From IMG/VR virus record IMGVR_UViG_3300028394_000157, positions 1 through 38,755 of that record: DNA of 38,755 bases; one strand, given 5' to 3'. Shown piece after piece: positions 33,747-38,755 of the stretch; within the stretch, counting starts at the first letter, position 1, and every line of letters starts with the position of its first letter. A program made the position numbers and the translations under genes. Below the pieces are notes generated by a model. That model saw only the letters and a program-made list of their open reading frames with translations. It was not told the origin of the DNA and searched no databases. The stretch comes from a virus.

Positions 33747-33923
33747 ATGGATGAAGAATCAAAAGCCTTAAAGAAAGAAATTTATAAGTTGGCTTGGTTC
33801 ATGCGCGGCTCGTTGAGCATAGAAGAAGCATTCTCTATGGATCTCATGGATCGAGATATTCTCATAGAGATTATAAAAGAAAATCTAGAAACTGCTAAAG
33901 AAACCGGATTACCGTTTTTTTGA
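33747..33923 (+). CDS. Small tail-assembly partner ORF downstream of gp26
   Basis: From ATG at 33747 this encodes 58 residues: a helical protein with KALKKEIYKLAWFMRGSLSI, EEAFSMDLMDRDILIEIIKE and ETAKETGLPFF. The 'LAWxMRGxLSxxEAxxMxxxDRxxIxxIIxEN' pattern is one I associate with the small ORF after gp26 in T4-like marine phages. The start is supported by a perfect GGAGGAGG (33731-33738), 8 bases before ATG. The frame is also open backwards to 33705 and beyond, into the -1 frame of gp26, so it may be made both alone and as a gp26 fusion. This is like the second component of lambda-type tail assembly chaperones (G and G-T). T4 gp51 is a possible functional counterpart. Its 3' end overlaps the convergent gene by 15 bases. 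Confidence 0.75.
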   Translation: MDEESKALKKEIYKLAWFMRGSLSIEEAFSMDLMDRDILIEIIKENLETAKETGLPFF

Positions 33924-34829
33924 TTCAGGGATTTTAGCCGCCGCCAATCTTTGATCAATCTTTTGTATAGAAGCTTTTAAATCGGCTATTTCAGCATTGC
34001 CAGCGGCCGTGCTTGCAGGAGTCGACGCAGGTGTACTTGCAGGAGTAGTTCCGCCAGCACCGCCCCCTCCTCCTTGAGCGTAGTAGGGATCAGGACGACT
34101 TGGGTCTCCAATACCACCTAGGCCATATCCGCCTTGAGTACTACCGAATGATTTTCGTTGACGGGCTGTATGATATCCAGCACCTAATCCACCTGCCGCG
34201 GCACCTATTGTCTGTCCAATACCACCAGCAGTTGCGGAGGCCACATCCCCTACGCCTTGTGCCACTGTAGATCCTAAGTCGCTTGCACCTCTAACAAATC
34301 TTTGGGCTCCGCGATTAAGAGCACCGGTGGCATCAGCAACTCCTGCCCCGAATTTAGTTGCATCATCACCTGACTGTGCAGAGTTTACATAATCCCACCA
34401 CGATTTCTTTTCAGCATCGGACGCACCCGCAGTTGGAGCAGTGGGTGCAGGTCCTGTTGGAGCAGGTGTAGTATCGCCAGTAGGTCCTGTGGGCGCACCT
34501 GGTGGTGTTGGAGCAGTAGGAGCAGGACCTGTTGGCCCGCCTGCTGGAGGAGTATTTTTACCCGGCAAAGGTACAGGAGCACTTGCTGTTTTTGCGGCCT
34601 TTTGTGCGGCTAATCTTTGTGCAGGAGTAGTTTGACCTAATGTATCACCTCCTACATCTGTAGTATTTGAGGCCTGTGCATTTCTAGCCTGAGCCTGTGC
34701 TTGTTGTGCTCCCGGAGCACCTGCCGCTATTTGACGACCTAGAGCTTGCCCCTGAGCATTTGAAACTTCTCTTCCAAAATTATTTCTCCGAGCTTCGTCT
34801 AAACTATCTACTAGGTGTTGGATTTTCAT
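33909..34829 (-). CDS. Ala/Gly/Pro-rich protein of unknown function
   Basis: This is a 306-residue protein. It begins MKIQHLVDSLDEARRNNFGR, then is low in complexity: Ala/Gln-rich (residues 25-60), Pro/Gly/Thr-rich with PTGPAPTAPTPPGAPTGPTG near 100-135, and a folded-looking segment SWWDYVNSAQSGDDATKFGA. A Gly/Ala helix with repeated GGIGQTIGAAAGGLGAG follows, then Gly and Thr/Pro/Ser runs (STPASTPASTAA). It ends with a 25-residue amphipathic helix, NAEIADLKASIQKIDQRLAA, likely a coiled coil. It carries its own exact TATAAATA promoter and GAGGAACAAAT ribosome site, so it is a late, probably virion-associated protein. It is convergent with the gp26 module. I do not recognise a family. Confidence 0.8.
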   Translation of the reverse strand: MKIQHLVDSLDEARRNNFGREVSNAQGQALGRQIAAGAPGAQQAQAQARNAQASNTTDVGGDTLGQTTPAQRLAAQKAAKTASAPVPLPGKNTPPAGGPTGPAPTAPTPPGAPTGPTGDTTPAPTGPAPTAPTAGASDAEKKSWWDYVNSAQSGDDATKFGAGVADATGALNRGAQRFVRGASDLGSTVAQGVGDVASATAGGIGQTIGAAAGGLGAGYHTARQRKSFGSTQGGYGLGGIGDPSRPDPYYAQGGGGGAGGTTPASTPASTPASTAAGNAEIADLKASIQKIDQRLAAAKIPESKKR

Positions 34830-34853
34830 ATTTGTTCCTCGTATCCGATACTT

Positions 34854-34861
34854 TATTTATA
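34854..34861 (-). promoter_or_regulatory. T4-type late promoter TATAAATA
   Basis: The minus strand reads exactly TATAAATA, 25 bases before the ATG at 34829 and just after an 8-bp hairpin (34874-34892). It drives the Ala/Gly/Pro-rich gene. Confidence 0.8.
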
Positions 34862-34873
34862 TTCATCATCCTA

Positions 34874-34892
34874 AAGTGAACTGCGTTCACTT
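34874..34892 (-). terminator. 8-bp hairpin before the late promoter, possible terminator
   Basis: AAGTGAAC (34874-34881) pairs with GTTCACTT (34885-34892) around a 3-base loop. On the minus strand it is followed only by TTTAGG-like sequence, so the U-tract is weak. It separates the upstream gp46/47 cluster from the late promoter at 34854. Confidence 0.45.
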
Positions 34893-35307
34893 GCTCTTTC
34901 GCTCACGCTCAGAGCATTGTTACATCGAAGATGTTTAAGTATTATCCAGATTCTTCGGTCACACTTCGCCCACACAGGGCGAAAAATGACATTATCCGAG
35001 TTCGAACAATCACTTAGTGTTAGAGCATTACAGTGGCGGTTGACCGGTACCACGAGCTCCGTCTTCATTACAACGGCAATATACAGATGCACACTAACGC
35101 ATTTGTATATCCAGGGTTTTTCTCCCTTCCTTTTGCCTATACTTTCCTTTTCAAACAATCAAATCGCAGGGCTTAATAGCGATCCTCATCCTTTCGGGTA
35201 GTGATTGAGTACTCTTTACGGCGAGAGATTTCCATCCCTGTGACCCGAGGTCCAGGTTTAGGGCGCACGAAATTGGCCAGCGCCAGCCTTTTTACCGTTT
35301 AAGGAGC
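34893..35307 (-). other. Structured 415-base stretch without a convincing gene
   Basis: No frame on either strand reads like protein over its length. Visible structure includes TTCGCCC (34965-34971) with GGGCGAA (34977-34983), ACATC/GATGT at about 34922-34934, CGGT/ACCG near 35037-35046 and ATCGC/GCGAT near 35163-35182. On the minus strand 35100-35160 is purine-rich with two AAAAGGAA segments. A short open stretch at 35173-35268 (minus) looks protein-like (see findings). It could be a non-coding RNA, a decayed gene, or the long 3' end of the GIY-YIG transcript; no tRNA or tmRNA could be fitted. Confidence 0.5.
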
Positions 35308-35736
35308 CTAAATTTTAGATTTTATATGGGAGCCATGTACACGGACTTGTATGTGTCCGTTGTAATAATCATCGGATTCTAATACTTTGCGGTCGAATTG
35401 TTCTCGGGCCTCAACGTAAGATGTTTCTGATTTGCTTTTACAATAATACAATATTTCTCTTGTAAAATTTTCTTTGCCTATGGAGTTGATATCTGCTGTT
35501 AAATTAGGACTGGACCCGTAATATTCCTGCCAGCCACTATCGATTTTGCTTCGAATCTTCTTTTTCTTCTTGGTGCCGTTCTTTAACTTTACAGTCTTGT
35601 AGGTCGTTTTACTAAACTTTGATAATTTTTTGCCAATATACTTACGTCCCGAAACAGTGTTGGTGATTAGATACACAAATCCAACACAGTCATCGGGCAA
35701 TTCATTTACTGTCTGTCCTTGATAGGTCCAAGACAT
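35308..35736 (-). CDS. SegE-like GIY-YIG endonuclease
   Basis: This 142-residue protein has the GIY-YIG core: VGFVYLITNTVSGRKYIGKK, with V21-Y22-L23 standing for the GIY and Y33-I34-G35 for the YIG. A lysine-rich loop follows (KLKNGTKKKKKIRSK, about residues 50-64). Next come GWQEYYGSSPNL and a distal YVEAREQFDRKVL, whose Glu109 or Glu112 would be the metal-binding glutamate of the family. It resembles the free-standing SegE-like group of phage T4 relatives, which cut DNA and can spread by homing; some are probably repurposed. The gene starts 3 bases after the TGA of the 65-residue gene, so it belongs to the gp46/47 cluster rather than sitting in an intron. The C-terminus (HIQVRVHGSHIKSKI) is basic. 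No separate DNA-binding domain is evident, so homing specificity is unclear. Confidence 0.85.
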   Translation of the reverse strand: MSWTYQGQTVNELPDDCVGFVYLITNTVSGRKYIGKKLSKFSKTTYKTVKLKNGTKKKKKIRSKIDSGWQEYYGSSPNLTADINSIGKENFTREILYYCKSKSETSYVEAREQFDRKVLESDDYYNGHIQVRVHGSHIKSKI

Positions 35737-35739
35737 TGG

Positions 35740-35937
35740 TCACTTAGCGGCCTTGGCTTCCTTGCGAGCATTCTTCTCAGCAGTGATTTCGTTGCGACGA
35801 GTTTTGACCTGCTTGCCTAATTCTGCTAGGGCCTTGCGGGCACGAGTACCTGCCGCGCTGTTACCTGATGTAAATTTATCATCTTCTGCTAGGAATTCTT
35901 CAAAGGTCTGTTTCATTTGTTCTGTTGCGTTGTCCAT
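35740..35937 (-). CDS. Small basic helical protein
   Basis: This 65-residue protein has two parts. The N-terminal half is acidic (MDNATEQMKQTFEEFLAEDD). The C-terminal half is basic, RARKALAELGKQVKTRRNEI followed by TAEKNARKEAKAAK, a helix ending in an Ala/Lys tail like that of histone-H1-type proteins. DNA binding is possible but not shown. Coding is supported by an AAAGGAACAAAAA ribosome site before the ATG. The reading frame starts 38 bases inside the end of the preceding 112-residue gene, and its stop is 3 bases from the GIY-YIG start. I do not recognise a characterised family. Confidence 0.72.
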   Translation of the reverse strand: MDNATEQMKQTFEEFLAEDDKFTSGNSAAGTRARKALAELGKQVKTRRNEITAEKNARKEAKAAK

Positions 35938-36238
35938 TTTTTGTTCCTTTTGGTCTACCGACCGGTTTAGTATTGGCCCTCTTCCAGGCTAGTTTTTCTT
36001 CTTTTTCTTTTAGTTTGTTAGCTCTAAAATTCTTTGTATGCTCTTGGCTCACATCTCTGCAGGCCAGTAGCAGTTCTCGTTCCAGTTTCATCATGGCCCT
36101 TAGGCTCTTTCTTACTCCTAGTCCAGTATCATACCCTCTAGTGACCGCAAACACATGATGGTAGTTATGCAAATTTACTGCATGCTCCACATATTTTGAA
36201 TATAAATCGAGATACTTTTGTAAAAGGTCATTCGACAT
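35900..36238 (-). CDS. Small basic protein with AT-hook-like motif
   Basis: This 112-residue protein has a helical first part (LLQKYLDLYSKYVEHAVNLH, NYHHVFAVTRGYDTGLGVRK, SLRAMMKLERELLLACRDVS) and a strongly basic end, LKEKEEKLAWKRANTKPVGR followed by PKGTKNGQRNRTN. The GRPKG within KPVGRPKGTKNG resembles an AT-hook core (GRP flanked by basic residues), so minor-groove DNA binding is a fair guess. It overlaps the end of gp46 by 11 bases and the start of the 65-residue gene by 38 bases, so the three are translationally linked. Its place beside gp46/gp47 suggests a role in DNA metabolism; the family is not one I can name. Confidence 0.75.
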   Translation of the reverse strand: MSNDLLQKYLDLYSKYVEHAVNLHNYHHVFAVTRGYDTGLGVRKSLRAMMKLERELLLACRDVSQEHTKNFRANKLKEKEEKLAWKRANTKPVGRPKGTKNGQRNRTNETDL

Positions 36239-38009
36239 AGTCTGTATCGTTACTATAACTGGTAAATCCGTTTTCTTTTACCACACGAAGCACATTATTG
36301 ACCCTGCCAACTAATTCATCCTTATGTGATATCAAGTATATATTCTTATTGCGTTCACGGGCCATTTTTTTCAGTACAGCTAATGCTGACTCGACTCCTG
36401 CTGAGTCCATTCCGGCATCTACTAATTCATCAATAAACAATAAATTAATGCTTTGATATAGTCCTTCCCAAACATCACGGAAGGCAAAACTCATTGATAA
36501 AATCAATCTGTTGCGTTCCCCGCGCGACAGATTATCAAAATCTAGATCTTGTCCTAACTGTGTGATTTCTACATTCAGATCATTTTGGAAAATAACCTGA
36601 TGTGGTAAACCTAGCTTGTCGATATAATAACTTAATCGCCTGTTCAAATAGGTTAAATTTTGATCAATGATTTTCTTACGAATAAAACTGTCTTTATTGG
36701 TCAATAATTTATACAAAAACTCTTGATGATCTTTTAGCTTGGTAAGTGAGTTAATACTTTCCCAATCAATTGTTTGAATAGCAGTTTTCTTTAACTCGTC
36801 AATTTGTTCAGCATAGGGATTGTTTTCTATCGCCTTAGCCTCCAGTGATTTTTCTAACTGATCCAGGTTGTTCTTGTGTCCTAATGCCTCTGCTTCGGTT
36901 TCGTAGAATGTTGCGGGCTTTTTAGGCAATATGCCTATTCCGGCAATTTCTTCTGTAATCTGTTTTAGCTGGGCTCTTATCCGTTGCCAATATTCGTAGG
37001 CTTCGTCGTGATGTTGTACAGCGGTAGCAGTCATTTCTTCATGCTTATGATCGTGAAGCTCTTGTTCACAAGCATGGCATGTCTTGTTTGCTAGACTTTC
37101 AAGCTCTTTTGTATACTTCGCTAGACTTTTCTCCGCTTGACCCACGGCAGATTCTAGAGTTGCCTTTTGTTTGTTTAAGTTTCGAATTTTAGTATCGTTA
37201 TCAACCCATTTTTGTAGTTCGCCGTGTGCAGATAGTTCTGCTTCAATATCTACAGACTCCAGATTAACAATGGCTTTGCCTAGATTTTCTAATTCAGTTT
37301 GCTGTTTGTTATCCCAAGCCGAACTTTTTAATTGCAGGCTATCGATACTTTTTTGTACATTTTCGTTAGCTGTCTTTATGGCATTAACTTTGAGTTCTTC
37401 AGCATTGATTTTTTCTTTAGTTTCTTTAACTAGAAGTTTTAATGCTTCTGCTTTTTCACTGAGTAGGGTAATGCCCAATAATTGTTCAATGATTTCTCGC
37501 TGATCCGCGGCCTTCATTGACAGGAATGGCTCGGTGTAGGTGTTTAATGCCACTAGATGCTTGAACATTGTGTGCGACATTTCCAACATCTGCTCGATGG
37601 CTTTCTGTGTTTCTCGGCTGTCGCCTTGACTGTCATCTTCAACTTCTTCGGTTTTTATTTGTGCATCATTGACAAACAATCTAAGAATATTAGGTTTGCG
37701 ACCTCGCTCGATACGATAAAGATTACCGCCTTTTTCGAACTCAACAGTGACCAACATGCCTTTTCCGTTGATCTTGTTGATCAGATTTTCTTTGCGTATA
37801 TTGGTTAAGGCCTGCCCGTACAGCGAATAACTTAGGGCATTGATAATGGTAGTCTTACCTGTACCATTCCTTGATCCTGTATCATCACCGCCGAGGTCAA
37901 GATTACTACCCAAGACTAGGGTTAGCTGTTGCTTATCAAAGTCTACTGCCTGGGTTTGATTGCCCACGCTCATGAAGTTTTTTACGGTTAAACTTTTTAT
38001 TTTGAACAT
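36228..38009 (-). CDS. 46: Recombination endonuclease subunit gp46 (Rad50/SbcC-like)
   Basis: This 593-residue SMC-type ATPase partners gp47 to resect DNA ends for recombination-dependent replication. The nucleotide-binding site is SRNGTGKTTI with Lys52; the usual first glycine is Ser46, as I recall for relatives in this branch. Coiled-coil arms span about 185-310 and 330-450, and the zinc-hook turn is CHAC (Cys311 and Cys314). The ABC signature is NLSRGERNRLIL (Ser495-Arg496-Gly497-Glu498), and Walker B is INLLFIDELVDAG (Asp527, Glu528). T4 gp46 has 560 residues. Its ATG overlaps the gp47 stop by one base (TGATG), and its end overlaps the next gene by 11 bases, so all are in one operon. Confidence 0.95.
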   Translation of the reverse strand: MFKIKSLTVKNFMSVGNQTQAVDFDKQQLTLVLGSNLDLGGDDTGSRNGTGKTTIINALSYSLYGQALTNIRKENLINKINGKGMLVTVEFEKGGNLYRIERGRKPNILRLFVNDAQIKTEEVEDDSQGDSRETQKAIEQMLEMSHTMFKHLVALNTYTEPFLSMKAADQREIIEQLLGITLLSEKAEALKLLVKETKEKINAEELKVNAIKTANENVQKSIDSLQLKSSAWDNKQQTELENLGKAIVNLESVDIEAELSAHGELQKWVDNDTKIRNLNKQKATLESAVGQAEKSLAKYTKELESLANKTCHACEQELHDHKHEEMTATAVQHHDEAYEYWQRIRAQLKQITEEIAGIGILPKKPATFYETEAEALGHKNNLDQLEKSLEAKAIENNPYAEQIDELKKTAIQTIDWESINSLTKLKDHQEFLYKLLTNKDSFIRKKIIDQNLTYLNRRLSYYIDKLGLPHQVIFQNDLNVEITQLGQDLDFDNLSRGERNRLILSMSFAFRDVWEGLYQSINLLFIDELVDAGMDSAGVESALAVLKKMARERNKNIYLISHKDELVGRVNNVLRVVKENGFTSYSNDTDYVE

Positions 38010-38755
38010 CAGAGATTATTATAAATTTCAAGTAAGGTACTACGATCAAACTGCTCCGATTCAATATTAACCAATTGCTCGGTTACAATTTGATCCACGC
38101 TTTCAAATTTGGCATCTGGGTTATCGTCTATGGTACCTTCTAGATTTGTTTTATCCTGTATTAGACTAATTTCTCTAATATCATAATCATTAACAAAGGT
38201 TTCTTTGATAAAGTTTGCTTCTTCAAAGCTGATGTCGATATCAAGGTTGACCTTGAGATGCATCTTGCTTTTCATGATCTCATCTTTGCGATCAATTAGA
38301 TCGCTGAGTTTGAGTACTCTATACTTTGGACAGTTGGGCCAGTTGATAAACTCGGGCTCCTTGCCCCACTCGAGAGTCATCATACCTCGTTCGTCGTCAT
38401 AGTTATCGGCAAAATTATGAGGAAACGCATTTCCAATATACCAAATATTGCCTTTGTTCTGTCGTTTGTGGAAATGTCCACTGAACACGTACTCTGGTCC
38501 GCTGAATGCGTCAGCCTTGAGTTCGCCGTGATCTGGCATCTGTACCATGGCATTCATAAAGAATAAGGGCAATTCTAAATGACCAAACACATATCTGCTC
38601 TTGATCTTTTCCATAGAACGCCATTCGTTCCCTACCAACCACGGAACAAGGGTAACATCATCAAGAGTTGTTATACCATCTACAACGGTAACTCCTGGAA
38701 TGTGGCGACCAAACGCCGAGGAATGAATGTCTCGCTTGTCTTTGTAAAACAAATC
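38009..38755 (-). CDS. 47: Recombination endonuclease subunit gp47 (Mre11/SbcD-like), 5' part missing
   Basis: This is the C-terminal 248 codons of the nuclease subunit that pairs with gp46. The frame is open through the right edge; the first visible residues, DLFYKDKRDIHS, correspond to the place after GNH in the GNHD motif of the family (T4 has GNHDLHYKN), so about a quarter to a third of the gene lies outside. Visible metallophosphoesterase motifs are FGHLELP (the GHxEL motif) and FSGHFHKRQ (the GHxH metal ligands), followed by WYIGNAFPHNFADNYD. The C-terminal region contains a helical tail with acidic patches (EEANFIKETFVNDYDIREIS). The TTG at 38750-38752 is an internal leucine codon, not a start. 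Confidence 0.93.
   Translation of the reverse strand, partial: DLFYKDKRDIHSSAFGRHIPGVTVVDGITTLDDVTLVPWLVGNEWRSMEKIKSRYVFGHLELPLFFMNAMVQMPDHGELKADAFSGPEYVFSGHFHKRQNKGNIWYIGNAFPHNFADNYDDERGMMTLEWGKEPEFINWPNCPKYRVLKLSDLIDRKDEIMKSKMHLKVNLDIDISFEEANFIKETFVNDYDIREISLIQDKTNLEGTIDDNPDAKFESVDQIVTEQLVNIESEQFDRSTLLEIYNNL

Noticed and set aside
34990-35020. tRNA T-arm (GTTCGAA)
   Set aside because: The flanking bases do not form the 5-bp T stem on either strand and no acceptor or anticodon arm can be fitted.
34917-35201. Open frames on both strands in the intergenic region (34917-35201 plus, 34871-35158 minus)
   Set aside because: Cys/His-rich, erratic composition; the minus-strand one starts at TTG, and codon use is unlike the neighbours. 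The hairpins explain the sequence better than protein coding.
34893-35307. Group I intron around the GIY-YIG gene
   Set aside because: No recognisable intron core segments and no interrupted gene on either side; the GIY-YIG gene is tightly coupled to its upstream neighbour.
35740-36238. Toxin-antitoxin pair
   Set aside because: Two small overlapping genes suggested it, but neither shows toxin or antitoxin motifs; both are basic and they belong to the gp46/47 cluster.

Overview
The window is part of a T4-like contractile-tailed phage (myovirus) genome. The evidence is a block of T4-type head genes in the standard order: portal gp20, a small protein, a gp67-like core protein, protease gp21, scaffold gp22 and major capsid gp23. 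T4-type recombination subunits gp46 and gp47, a gp26-type baseplate protein and TATAAATA-type late promoters support this. The style of the structural proteins (long Ser/Thr/Gly/Ala-rich fibre repeats, pectate-lyase-like beta-helix, YadA-head-like repeats) is that of the cyanophage/pelagiphage branch of T4-like phages rather than enteric T4. No host gene, tRNA, integrase or photosynthesis gene is visible, so the host cannot be named. Almost everything is on the minus strand and is transcribed from high to low coordinates.

Layout in the direction of transcription. (1) 38755-35308: a tight, overlapping cluster of gp47 (cut by the window edge), gp46, two small basic proteins and a SegE-like GIY-YIG protein. 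(2) 35307-34830: about 480 bases with no convincing gene but several hairpins, ending in an exact TATAAATA late promoter. (3) 34829-33909: an Ala/Gly/Pro-rich protein. (4) 32780-33923 on the plus strand: gp26-like protein and a small downstream ORF in its -1 frame. A canonical T TTT TTC slippery heptamer just before the gp26 stop gives the layout of a tail-assembly-chaperone frameshift pair. (5) 32752-28431: a tape-measure-like protein, gp20 and an 81-residue protein. (6) 28430-28230: a hairpin-rich leader. (7) 28229-24280: head core, protease, scaffold and capsid genes, closed by a strong terminator. (8) 24222-22902: an isolated promoter-gene-terminator unit for an abundant-looking beta-rich virion protein. 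(9) 22862-1: about 22 kb of very large adhesin/tail-fibre-type genes, running off the left edge.

How the genes work together. gp20, gp67-like, gp21, gp22 and gp23 would build and mature the prohead. The gp26-like protein, its -1-frame partner and the tape-measure-like protein would nucleate the tail hub and shaft. The fibre cassette would form the host-recognition surface. gp46/gp47 would process DNA ends for recombination-dependent replication.

The most unusual points are three. One is the candidate programmed frameshift in gp26. Another is a beta-helix protein that carries six long C-x-R-D helical repeats and is split over two ORFs whose junction overlaps by 67 bases in the -1 frame. The third is the unexplained structured region between the GIY-YIG gene and the late promoter at 34854.
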